A stretch of 64,000 bases of DNA from Eubacteriales bacterium (GTDB taxonomy: Bacteria; Bacillota; Clostridia; Acetivibrionales; JANLFN01). The position numbers and the translations under genes are program-made. The stretch covers positions 118,162-182,161 of the forward strand of contig JANLFN010000007.1 of NCBI GenBank assembly GCA_024655885.1, given 5' to 3'. Shown here piece after piece: positions 52,511 through 60,941 of this stretch. The notes under the pieces are model-generated. The model had not been told where the DNA came from and did not search any database. It saw nothing but the letters and a program-made list of their open reading frames with translations. The first letter of the stretch is position 1. Each line of letters opens with the position of its first letter.

Positions 52511-52575
52511 ATTATAATAGAATAAATGTGGTAGCGGGGTACTGTTGCCATAATTTTGCACCAATACCCCACTAC
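52511..52575 (-). promoter_or_regulatory. Hairpin and possible promoter upstream of the MFS gene
   Basis: An 11-bp stem with one mismatch, GTAGCGGGGTA (52531-52541) / TACCCCACTAC (52565-52575), lies upstream of a minus-strand TATAAT (52511-52516). There is no good -35. It could be an attenuating terminator after the methyltransferase gene or an operator. Confidence 0.4.
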
Positions 52576-52643
52576 GCATAGTATAAAAATGTAAAAAATT
52601 CCATTAACGGTTACTGCCATTTCTTTAAAGCAATAAACCCGGT

Positions 52644-53780
52644 CTACTTACCCAATGTTGCCAAAATGATTGCTTCTACATTTTCTCTCTTGGCATTTGC
52701 AGGCACACCACAGCCTACCCCCATCATAAAGCCTGTATCGCCCATCAGATCGATCAGTCTTCTGGCCTCTTTATAACAATCATCGGGAGTTCCAACAGCT
52801 AAAAGTCCCGGAGGAATATTTCCTTCAATGCACATCTTGTCCCCCAATACCTTTTTCAAAGTCTCCATAGGAGTCAGATGGTCAGGATCGAATATGCACT
52901 GTGCTTTCGGGAATTCAGTGAAATATGGCAGGAAGCCGCTCCAGTCGGAATCGTTATGGAACCAAGTCTTGACGTTGATATCCTGCAAAGCGGGAACTAA
53001 TTTTTGATAATATGGATGGTAAAACTGCTCATATACCTTTGCAGATATGAAGTCACTGCCAGCGCGGGTACCTCCAACAAAAAGATATGGGTTGTAAGGC
53101 CCTTTCTTTACAGTCTCTACGGTCTGTGCGATGGTTTCCTCATTCATTATTTCCAGGACGGCTTTCACCTTGTCCGGCATGCGGCGAATATCTTTGAAGA
53201 AATTTGTCATCTTGCGTGCACCGCTTAAAACCTCAAAGGAAGGCATAGGCATTGCACTGCCCATTCCTATACTGGTTTTCCCAAGTTCAGCAACCTTCTT
53301 CATGAGCTCTCCCATGTATTCCATGTCTGGCGGAGGCAAGCTTGCGGGATCAAAGCCTATCCTTTTGTACAATTCAGCCGTCAAGTACGCCCAGCCTTTA
53401 TCAATGGCAACATCATAGTCTTCTTCGGTCATTGGACCTAATTCGTCAATATTCCAAATTGCATCCTCAGGAAGTTCGCGCCCTGGAAGTTTGATCTTGG
53501 CAAAATAACAAGCTGCAAAGGCCGCCAAGCCTGCTTCACTGGAAAAGCCGACCATAGGAGCTGAATCCATTTCCTCTATTATCGGTAGTTTATAAGCTTG
53601 TAAAGTCAGATCATCTATATACTTTGGTTTTCTGAACATATCAGCCAAAACTGCCTTGGGATCAATCCATTTGAAATATCCCTGTCCCGAAAGGTTAATG
53701 GGTATCCTGTCGGGTTTCTCCATGTTTAAAGCGGCCATGATTCTTTTATTACGTATTTCAGTCATTTCTTGTGGCGTCAT
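52644..53780 (-). CDS. Uroporphyrinogen decarboxylase-family (MtaA/CmuA-like) methyltransferase
   Basis: 378 residues from ATG 53780; the upstream GTG overlaps the preceding stop region and leaves no room for a ribosome site. A URO-D barrel with ALNMEKPDRIPINLSGQG at the start and MMGVGCGVPANAKRENV at the end, as in methylcorrinoid:CoM-type enzymes. The internal HxC zinc motif of MtaA/MtbA is replaced by WFHNDSDW: His is kept, Cys is not. The gene follows a corrinoid protein by 5 bases, so it should transfer a methyl group to or from that protein. Donor or acceptor unknown. Confidence 0.85.
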   Translation of the reverse strand: MTPQEMTEIRNKRIMAALNMEKPDRIPINLSGQGYFKWIDPKAVLADMFRKPKYIDDLTLQAYKLPIIEEMDSAPMVGFSSEAGLAAFAACYFAKIKLPGRELPEDAIWNIDELGPMTEEDYDVAIDKGWAYLTAELYKRIGFDPASLPPPDMEYMGELMKKVAELGKTSIGMGSAMPMPSFEVLSGARKMTNFFKDIRRMPDKVKAVLEIMNEETIAQTVETVKKGPYNPYLFVGGTRAGSDFISAKVYEQFYHPYYQKLVPALQDINVKTWFHNDSDWSGFLPYFTEFPKAQCIFDPDHLTPMETLKKVLGDKMCIEGNIPPGLLAVGTPDDCYKEARRLIDLMGDTGFMMGVGCGVPANAKRENVEAIILATLGK

Positions 53781-53785
53781 AATTA

Positions 53786-54412
53786 TCACACCCCCATGTA
53801 TTTTTTGGAATACTCTACAGTTTCCTGTGCGTTCTTGCAGACGTGGTCAGCTCCAACATACTTGCAGGTAGCTTCGTCAACAGGACCGCCACCTATTAAT
53901 ATTTTCAAGTCTTTACGAAGACCTGCTTTTTCTATGGATTGGATGCATTCCTTGATATTGTCGAATGCCGTGGTAAGAAGACAGGATATGCCTATTACCT
54001 TGGGTTGATATTGCTTGATTGCTTCTATATACTTTGCAGTAGGTACGTCAACACCAAGATCCACCACATGGAAGCCATTACTGCTCATTACGGTAGTAAC
54101 AATATTTTTACCGATATCATGGATGTCATCGTAGATAGTGCCCATTACAAAAGTACCATATTTAGAGGTTGCTCCTTCTCCACCAACTCCTCCTAGCAGT
54201 TGGGAAGCTTCATTAAATATCTCTGCCGACATGATCAGTTCTGAGAGGAAGTATTCCTTCTCCTCGAATCGCTTTCCTACGGTGCTCATACCCTCTTGCA
54301 GTGCTGCAATGATATCCAGTGCAGGCACGCCCTGGCTCACCAAGGTTTTAACCTCAGATATTACCAGGTCTTCATCCAGATCTGCCATTGCGTCAATTAA
54401 TTTCTTACTCAT
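53786..54412 (-). CDS. Methyltransferase corrinoid protein
   Basis: 208 residues. An N-terminal helical cap (about 1-85) precedes a B12-binding Rossmann domain with the cobalt-ligand motif DIHDIG (His98), the SCLLT segment and GGGPVDE, as in MtaC/MtbC/MttC-like proteins. It carries a methyl group on Co(III) between two methyltransferases. The UroD-like enzyme next door is one partner; no MtaB-, MttB- or MtvB-type substrate enzyme is in this window. No reactivation protein (RamA-like) is visible either. Confidence 0.92.
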   Translation of the reverse strand: MSKKLIDAMADLDEDLVISEVKTLVSQGVPALDIIAALQEGMSTVGKRFEEKEYFLSELIMSAEIFNEASQLLGGVGGEGATSKYGTFVMGTIYDDIHDIGKNIVTTVMSSNGFHVVDLGVDVPTAKYIEAIKQYQPKVIGISCLLTTAFDNIKECIQSIEKAGLRKDLKILIGGGPVDEATCKYVGADHVCKNAQETVEYSKKYMGV

Positions 54413-54561
54413 TGACCCTCCTCCTTATTTTTCATGATCAAGCTTTTTTAATTTCTAATGCTATTTGTTAATTTCTATTTGTTACTGACTTTGCCCTTTA
54501 GACATAATGTAGAAATTTTTATATGAGAATTACTATATTTTATACATTTATAATCAATATG

Positions 54562-54598
54562 ATATATGAGATAATTATATGTTAATTATCTCATATAT
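54562..54598. promoter_or_regulatory. Perfect 16-bp inverted repeat in the divergent control region
   Basis: ATATATGAGATAATTA (54562-54577) and TAATTATCTCATATAT (54583-54598) with a 5-base centre, between the divergent corrinoid-protein and PucR genes. It is the dominant feature of the 310-base AT-rich region and probably an operator. A binding site for one of the two PucR proteins is the natural guess. Confidence 0.65.
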
Positions 54599-54722
54599 AT
54601 AGATGACTGTATCTTATAATTATTCTTATGGAATGCTATAATAGAATGAGACCCAGGATATAAACATGAAATGCTCGTATTTAAATTAAAGTTGTCTAAT
54701 GAATCATATTTAGTGAGGTCTT

Positions 54723-56306
54723 ATGAAAACCAACATCAATTTTCTTACTGAAATATTAGCACCTTTTCAGCCGGTATATATTCAGATAAAGAGCGAGAAT
54801 ACAAATATCAGTGCAATAAAATTCTTAAGCGAGACGCAGTCAACATTTGAGCCTGATATCCTATATGTAGCAAGAGGCTTAATGGATCCAGGAATTTTTT
54901 CTGACCCTTATCTTTTGAACATAATTTGCATGGGCAGCGTTCCTTTACAAAATAATGATTCCTGGAACCCTAAATTAAACCTAATTGTATTAAAGGAAGA
55001 TGTAGACATCTATAATGTTTTCAATGCAATCCAGGCTGCTCTTTCAAAAGAGCAGCAGTTGGATTTCTGGTCATCGAGATTTATCAGTTCCCTCGCGAGC
55101 GCTCAAAGCTTGCAAGATTTAATTGATACCGGATATGAAATGCTTGGAAACCCAATATACATTTCTGACGTTTATGGTAAGTGCATCGGAATGACAAATA
55201 ATGTTGATGTTATTGATGATATAGTGTGGAATGAGCTCTCAACCTCAGGATACATTTCTCATGATACATTTGTTTTTAATACAAAAAACAATTTGGCTAA
55301 AATGATAGACAACAGTGATGAACCGTTTATTTGGCATGATTCATATACCAAATCCGGAAAAATCTATAGAAAAATCTTTAGAAAAATAAAAATTGAGGAC
55401 AAACACAGGGGAACAGTGGCAATTGTTGAATATAACAAGCCTTTTAATGAATATGATCTCAAACTGGCTTCTCTTTTTTGCGATGTTGTTTCAGCTTATT
55501 TGCAGGAAAACGAGCTGCTGGATGATTCAATCCGAAAAATGTATGAAAGTATAATCGTAGAGCTGCTTTCCGAAAAAATAATTAGCAAAGAAATTATGGA
55601 AGAAAAAAGGAAAATGTTAAATTTTCAATCAAAAGCAACGCTATGTGCGGTTTCCATTGATTTATGTATGGCTTATGAACAAACAGAGCTTACACTGACT
55701 AACTTGTCCAGAATTATTGAAAAAAAGATAACAAACAGCAAGGCTATTGTATACAATAATATTATTTTCCTGCTTTTAAGTTCCAATAACAAAAAATATT
55801 TTTTTGAAAAGGAATTGAAAATTCTTGAAGAATTTATTAAAGGCAGACAAATTCAAGTAGGTGTAAGCCGTTTATTTCATAAATTTGAATACTTGTATCA
55901 ACATTACATCCAGTCTGTCAAGGCATTGGAATTAGGCAAAAAGATCAATAAGGAAAAGCAAATCTACTTGTATGATGATTATTCCGTCTATCATATTATT
56001 GAAGATTTTTTGACAAAACGAGATTTTTTTGAGTTTTGCCATCCTTCACTTCTCGCTTTAATTGAATATGACAAACAAAATAACACTACATTTACGCATA
56101 CATTATATACTTATATTAATTCTTCCAAAAGCATTTCTGATACCTCAAATATTCTTAATATCCACCGGAATACAGTTATTTACCAAATAAAAAAAATCAG
56201 TGATATTACGAATATTGATTTTGAAAACAGTAATGTTATTTTGCAGCTTCAAATTTCATTTAAAATGCTGGAGCTTTACAAGGCAAAGCAGACTCAGATT
56301 ACTTGA
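54723..56306 (+). CDS. PucR/CdaR-family transcriptional regulator
   Basis: 527 residues; GAGG precedes ATG 54723. There is an N-terminal sensory region without a clear family (about 1-120), a GAF-like middle (about 125-250, with LGNPIYISDVYGKCIGMT), and the C-terminal PucR helix-turn-helix with TYINSSKSISDTSNILNIHRNTVIYQIKKI (quoted in parts: NSSKSISDTSNILNIHRNT). The gene is much more AT-rich than the metabolic genes around it, suggesting acquisition with the cluster. It faces the corrinoid operon across the inverted repeat and is its likely regulator. Confidence 0.82.
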   Translation: MKTNINFLTEILAPFQPVYIQIKSENTNISAIKFLSETQSTFEPDILYVARGLMDPGIFSDPYLLNIICMGSVPLQNNDSWNPKLNLIVLKEDVDIYNVFNAIQAALSKEQQLDFWSSRFISSLASAQSLQDLIDTGYEMLGNPIYISDVYGKCIGMTNNVDVIDDIVWNELSTSGYISHDTFVFNTKNNLAKMIDNSDEPFIWHDSYTKSGKIYRKIFRKIKIEDKHRGTVAIVEYNKPFNEYDLKLASLFCDVVSAYLQENELLDDSIRKMYESIIVELLSEKIISKEIMEEKRKMLNFQSKATLCAVSIDLCMAYEQTELTLTNLSRIIEKKITNSKAIVYNNIIFLLLSSNNKKYFFEKELKILEEFIKGRQIQVGVSRLFHKFEYLYQHYIQSVKALELGKKINKEKQIYLYDDYSVYHIIEDFLTKRDFFEFCHPSLLALIEYDKQNNTTFTHTLYTYINSSKSISDTSNILNIHRNTVIYQIKKISDITNIDFENSNVILQLQISFKMLELYKAKQTQIT

Positions 56307-56425
56307 ATCAAGCAGAACATGTGCTATAATGTACATTAGATCATCTAATTGGACTTCCATAATGAATTAAATAGAACGGCAAATATAAACCCTATCACGC
56401 TTTCATGGCTTTATTGGAGGATCTT

Positions 56426-58015
56426 ATGAAAACTGACATAAATTTTATTGCTCAGGTTTTAAGCCATTATCAAATTAGCCAAATCCAGATTAATGGAGAG
56501 TGTACAGATATAAGATCCATAGAATTTCTTACTGAGACACGAACTTCAATAGAGCCTGATGTACTTTATTTTGGACAAAGTGCTGCAATGAAAAAGTATT
56601 TACCATTGCAAAACACGTTAAATATGATTTTCCAGGAAGATCTCCCTAATGATTTTATGGATATTCCTAATCTAAACATGATAGTTCTTCCACGCAATTT
56701 AGATTTTTTAAGCATTTTTAATGAGGTTCAGGACGCGCTTATAAAAGAAAAGAAGTATAATTTATGGTCATATGAGCTACTAGCACAGTTAACTCATCAT
56801 GAGGGAATAGACTCCATAGTTAAGATAGGTTATCAAATGCTCGGAAATCCTATATGCGTAACTGATCTGAGTTATAATACTATAGCAATCACAAGAGATA
56901 AAAATGTAGATGATGATCCTGTATGGAATGAACTTTATACTAAAGGATACTCAATTTATGATACATCTTCTCTTTATATAAATGCTGATTTGTACCACTT
57001 TAAGGGAAACTCTTTTCCACCTTTTTACTGGCAGGACACCGTTTCAAAATATAGGAAAATCCTATGCAGCATAGATGTAGGAAACAAACCTGCAGGTCAT
57101 TTGGCTGTTATTGAATATGAAAAGCCCTTCGGAGATGATGATATTAAATTGGTATCCATCTTAAGAGAAGCATTGTCTGCTGAATTTCAAATTAATAAGA
57201 ATATTTATTCTTCAGATGGGACCAGGCATAAAAGTATTCTGAGAGATATTCTTTCTGGGAAAACAAAGGATAAGGAATCAATTGAAGACAAAGGGCAGTT
57301 ATTGAAATTTCCATTGAATGTAGATATGTATGCCATAACAATTAAACCTGGCGATGTTTCCATAATACCCGGCGATTCTTTGGAATATTTATGCAATACT
57401 TTAGAAAATTTAATCAGCAACAGCAAAACAGTTGCATATGAAGGCAATGTTTTTATGCTGGTATACTGCAATAAAACAAGAAATCTATTTAAAGAAGATT
57501 TTCAAATATTATACAAATTTCTCCTGGAAAATAAAATGAAAGCAGGCGTCAGCCGTTGCCTATACAGTCTTGTAGACTTACGGGCACATTATTTACAGTC
57601 GCTTCATGCGTTAAGGCTGGGAAAAATACTCAAAGATAAAAATGCGATTTACTTTTATGAAGATTATGCCATATTCCATATGATGGAGGCTGGTTCAAGT
57701 CAGGGAAAACTGCAGGAATACTGCCATCCCTCATTATTATCACTTATGGATTATGACAGGCAAAATAATACTTCATTTACTAAAACCTTGTATGAATTCA
57801 TAAAAAATTCTTGCAGTATTGCCGATACGGCAAATATTCTTAAAATACACCGTACTTCCCTGATTTACCGTTTGGAGAAAATCAAGGAGATCATGAATGT
57901 TGATTTAAACGATAACAATATTCTGCTTCTATTGCATCTTTCACTTAAAATGGTTGAATACTCAGATAGAAACATTAATTTACTGGGTTTTAATACTGTG
58001 AATTTTTACAAATAA
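56426..58015 (+). CDS. PucR/CdaR-family transcriptional regulator (paralog)
   Basis: 529 residues from ATG 56426, chosen because TGGAGG ends 5 bases upstream; ATG 56405 lacks such a site. It is co-linear with the gene at 54723-56306 along its whole length, including MKTDINFIAQVL / MKTNINFLTEIL at the start, a LGNPICVTDLSYNTIAI middle and the ADTANILKIHRTSLIYRLEKI helix-turn-helix. A tandem duplication within the cluster is likely. Also AT-rich. Confidence 0.82.
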   Translation: MKTDINFIAQVLSHYQISQIQINGECTDIRSIEFLTETRTSIEPDVLYFGQSAAMKKYLPLQNTLNMIFQEDLPNDFMDIPNLNMIVLPRNLDFLSIFNEVQDALIKEKKYNLWSYELLAQLTHHEGIDSIVKIGYQMLGNPICVTDLSYNTIAITRDKNVDDDPVWNELYTKGYSIYDTSSLYINADLYHFKGNSFPPFYWQDTVSKYRKILCSIDVGNKPAGHLAVIEYEKPFGDDDIKLVSILREALSAEFQINKNIYSSDGTRHKSILRDILSGKTKDKESIEDKGQLLKFPLNVDMYAITIKPGDVSIIPGDSLEYLCNTLENLISNSKTVAYEGNVFMLVYCNKTRNLFKEDFQILYKFLLENKMKAGVSRCLYSLVDLRAHYLQSLHALRLGKILKDKNAIYFYEDYAIFHMMEAGSSQGKLQEYCHPSLLSLMDYDRQNNTSFTKTLYEFIKNSCSIADTANILKIHRTSLIYRLEKIKEIMNVDLNDNNILLLLHLSLKMVEYSDRNINLLGFNTVNFYK

Positions 58016-58139
58016 AAACTAATTTTGTTAATTATAAGGGATATTGTGTGATTTCCAAAGCAATATTTTATCGACTTGCGTTTTTTCAATATAAGCTTAA
58101 AATCGGAAAAGGGGCAAATGATAAAAAAGTGGAAGCAGA

Positions 58140-58171
58140 AAATGGCTGGCGTCTAAAGACACCAGCCATTT
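58140..58171. terminator. Shared hairpin between PucR and nrdJ
   Basis: 14-bp stem with one wobble: AAATGGCTGGCGTC (58140-58153) / GACACCAGCCATTT (58158-58171). It lies between convergent genes and may serve both; T-tracts are weak on each side. Confidence 0.6.
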
Positions 58172-58313
58172 AGTTGAGTATGAAGAAGATTTTTATATTC
58201 TCACATAATCTGAATTGTATTGCATCGAATGCAATGGTCAATACGCTAGGGCAGATTTACATAAACATTTTTCTTAAATCCACTATCTGCAATGGTTTCG
58301 GCTATAATATATC

Positions 58314-60641
58314 CTACCCGCATTTGGAAAACCCGCAGTTCCTGCACACCACGCAACCGCCCTCATGCTCCACCGGCCTGCCGCATTCCGGGCAGGTATT
58401 AACCGCGGATAAATCCGTATCATCCTCGTGTTTTCTGTCAGGATTCACATCATATTCAGAGAAATTATTAGCTGTGGGTCCGGGAAAATTTCTCTCATCC
58501 ATGTAGGCCAGTTCTGTAGATATTTCCTCGTCATCCTTCCCGTTTTGGAGCCTCATTACCTTTTCAATCAGCCTTCCGATGGCATCCGGGCACGACATTA
58601 CCTTCAAGCCCTTTTGCCGTATTGTAGACGGGCATCGGATGCCTTTCAACTGTTCCACAATGGCTTTGGCATCGATCCCCGACCTTAAGGCAATAGACAC
58701 AAGCCTGCTTGTAGCTTCCGACTGAGACGGGCACCCTCCGGCACGGCCTGTGTTGGTAAATACTTCACAAATGCCATGCTCATCATAGTTCACTGTTATA
58801 TACAGGTTTCCACAGCCTATCTTTACTTTTTCGGTAAAGCCTGTAGTTATGTCCGGCCTTACCCTGGGTTCAATCCGCCTATTCCTGCCTTCATTTTCAC
58901 TGCCCGTCTGGGTTTCTTCCTTGCCTGCAACCTTACCGATGTTTAACACCTGCATATCCCTGCTGCCGTCACGGTAGAGAGTAACTCCTTTGCAGTAAAG
59001 CTTATATGCCTGTTCAAAAACAGCCCTGACATCTTCCCTGGTTGCCTCATGCCTCAGATTAACCGTTTTTGAAACCGCATTATCGGTATATTTTTGGAAC
59101 GCAGCCTGCATTTTCACATGCCAGTCCGGGGATATATCATGGGCCGTCACAAAAATATTCTGCACGGATTTCGGGATTTCAGGAAAATCCTTTATTGTTC
59201 CCTTCTTGGCTATACGCATCATCAGTTCATCCGAGTAAAATCTACCTGCCATGGCAACCTCTTTGAATAACGGGTTTACCTCAATGAGCTCATCATTATC
59301 CATCACGTTTCTAATGTAGGATATGGCGAACAGGGGCTCTATCCCGCTGGAAACGCCCGCAATTATGCTCAAGGTACCGGTAGGGGCAATGGTCGTCGTT
59401 GTGGCATTGCGTATTCTGATACCTTTCTCCTTGTATATGCTCCGGTCATAATACGGAAAAACACCCTTTTGCTCCGCTAGGCCCACGGATGCCTTCCTTG
59501 ATTGGTCCTGTATAAAATTCATCACCTTTTCCGCAAGGTTTACGGCCTTCTGGGAATTGTACGGTATGTTCAATTTGCAAAGCATATCGGCCCATCCCAT
59601 AACTCCCAGTCCGATTTTTCTTGTACCCCTTGTCATTTTTTCAATCTCGGGCAGGGGATAAATGTTCACATCAATTACATTATCAAGAAAATGTACGGCT
59701 TTTTCCACCGTGGCTTTCAGCTTGTCAAAATCCACCTCCGACCTACCGCCGCCATCGTTTTTAATCATAAGGCTTAGGTTTATGGAACCCAGATTGCAGG
59801 CCTCATAGGGAAGCAACGGCTGTTCCCCACAGGGGTTGGTGCTTTCTATGGTACCCAGCTCCGGTGTCACATTGTCCTTGTTCAGTCTGTCTATAAATAT
59901 AATTCCTGGCTCACCATTATTCCATGCCATATCCACAATCAGATCAAAGACTTTCCGCGCATTCAGGCGTCCCACAGGCTTTTTTAAATGGGGGTCTATC
60001 AGGTCATAGTTCCTTCCCTCCTGCACCGCTTTCATAAATTCTTCTGTGATGGCAACGCTTATATTAAAATTGGTTATATCCGAATTATCCCTTTTTGAGG
60101 TTATAAACTCCAGTATGTCCGGATGGTCCACCCTCAGTATTCCCATGTTGGCGCCCCGCCTGGTTCCTCCCTGTTTCACCGCTTCAGTTGCGGCATTAAA
60201 CACCTTCATAAAGCTGATAGGACCGCTGGCAACACCGCCGGTTGAATTGACCGTTGCCCCTTTGGGTCTAAGCCTTGAAAAACTGAATCCCGTTCCACCT
60301 CCACTTTTATGGATCAGCGCAGCGTTCTTGATGGTTTCGAATATTCCTTCCATTGTGTCTTCCACTGGAAGGACAAAACATGCACTCAATTGTCCCAGGG
60401 GCCTTCCTGCATTCATCAGCGTAGGAGAGTTCGGTAAAAATTCCAAATTCGCCATCATGCTGAAAAAATCATCTTCTATTTGCTGCAGTTCTGAAGCCGA
60501 ACAATAATCAGCGTCTGCTTTTGCAACCGCCTTGGCAACCCTCCTGAACATACCTTCAACATCTTCCAGCAGTGCACCGTTTTCATCCTTGGCCAGGTAT
60601 CTTTTTTCAAGAACTTTAATAGCATTATCTGTTAAATTCAT
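58314..60641 (-). CDS. nrdJ: Adenosylcobalamin-dependent (class II) ribonucleotide reductase
   Basis: 775 residues; AGGAGG precedes ATG 60641. The ten-stranded barrel has Cys88 (LSACF), the NPCGEQ motif with Asn269, Cys271 and Glu273, and Cys282 in ACNLGSINLS: the redox pair and thiyl cysteine with the catalytic Asn/Glu. There is no N-terminal ATP-cone. A C-terminal extension ends in a zinc-ribbon-like CPECG...CVVCRNCGFSKCG. The enzyme reduces ribonucleotides in the cytoplasm with AdoCbl. Two NrdR boxes upstream show regulation. Confidence 0.95.
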   Translation of the reverse strand: MNLTDNAIKVLEKRYLAKDENGALLEDVEGMFRRVAKAVAKADADYCSASELQQIEDDFFSMMANLEFLPNSPTLMNAGRPLGQLSACFVLPVEDTMEGIFETIKNAALIHKSGGGTGFSFSRLRPKGATVNSTGGVASGPISFMKVFNAATEAVKQGGTRRGANMGILRVDHPDILEFITSKRDNSDITNFNISVAITEEFMKAVQEGRNYDLIDPHLKKPVGRLNARKVFDLIVDMAWNNGEPGIIFIDRLNKDNVTPELGTIESTNPCGEQPLLPYEACNLGSINLSLMIKNDGGGRSEVDFDKLKATVEKAVHFLDNVIDVNIYPLPEIEKMTRGTRKIGLGVMGWADMLCKLNIPYNSQKAVNLAEKVMNFIQDQSRKASVGLAEQKGVFPYYDRSIYKEKGIRIRNATTTTIAPTGTLSIIAGVSSGIEPLFAISYIRNVMDNDELIEVNPLFKEVAMAGRFYSDELMMRIAKKGTIKDFPEIPKSVQNIFVTAHDISPDWHVKMQAAFQKYTDNAVSKTVNLRHEATREDVRAVFEQAYKLYCKGVTLYRDGSRDMQVLNIGKVAGKEETQTGSENEGRNRRIEPRVRPDITTGFTEKVKIGCGNLYITVNYDEHGICEVFTNTGRAGGCPSQSEATSRLVSIALRSGIDAKAIVEQLKGIRCPSTIRQKGLKVMSCPDAIGRLIEKVMRLQNGKDDEEISTELAYMDERNFPGPTANNFSEYDVNPDRKHEDDTDLSAVNTCPECGRPVEHEGGCVVCRNCGFSKCG

Positions 60642-60681
60642 GGGACAACCTCCTGATACATTATCTTTTGTTTGAAGAAAA

Positions 60682-60697
60682 TCACTATATTTTGTAT
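60682..60697. promoter_or_regulatory. NrdR box 2
   Basis: On the minus strand ATACAAAATATAGTGA, close to the NrdR consensus ACACWATATATWGTGT. Its centre is 32 bp from box 1, three helical turns, the usual NrdR pair spacing. Confidence 0.78.
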
Positions 60698-60713
60698 ATA
60701 AATAATTTTCTTG

Positions 60714-60750
60714 GCACTGTATATTGTATCATTTCTATTAAGTAAGTCAA
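60714..60750 (-). promoter_or_regulatory. nrdJ promoter with overlapping NrdR box 1
   Basis: On the minus strand TTGACT (60745-60750), 16-bp spacer and TACAAT (60723-60728). The NrdR-like box ATACAATATACAGTGC (60714-60729) covers the -10, placing the repressor directly on the promoter. Confidence 0.78.
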
Positions 60751-60815
60751 TACAATTGAGGAAAATATTTTTACTTGTTTAATACCGCGTAGTATAAACC
60801 TATTCTCAAAAATAA

Positions 60816-60840
60816 AAGGCATTATGAACCATAACGCCTT
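60816..60840 (-). terminator. Terminator after the first DUF4015 gene
   Basis: 10-bp stem with one wobble, AAGGCATTAT (60816-60825) / ATAACGCCTT (60831-60840), followed on the minus strand by TTTTATTTTT. Confidence 0.75.
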
Positions 60841-60940
60841 CAAAAAAATTGAAATGGAAATTGAGGATAAAGAATCTTCAGTCTCACAAATTAGAAATAT
60901 GAATGAAAATTATTACATGCAATTTGATAATAAATTATAA
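60824..60940 (+). CDS. Doubtful 38-residue ORF
   Basis: MNHNAFKKIEMEIEDKESSV at the start, then SQIRNMNENYYMQFDNKL: charged and protein-like in composition, with AAGG 5 bases upstream. Its start overlaps the terminator above, and it has no neighbour on this strand. It may be chance. Confidence 0.2.
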   Translation: MNHNAFKKIEMEIEDKESSVSQIRNMNENYYMQFDNKL

Positions 60941-60941
60941 C

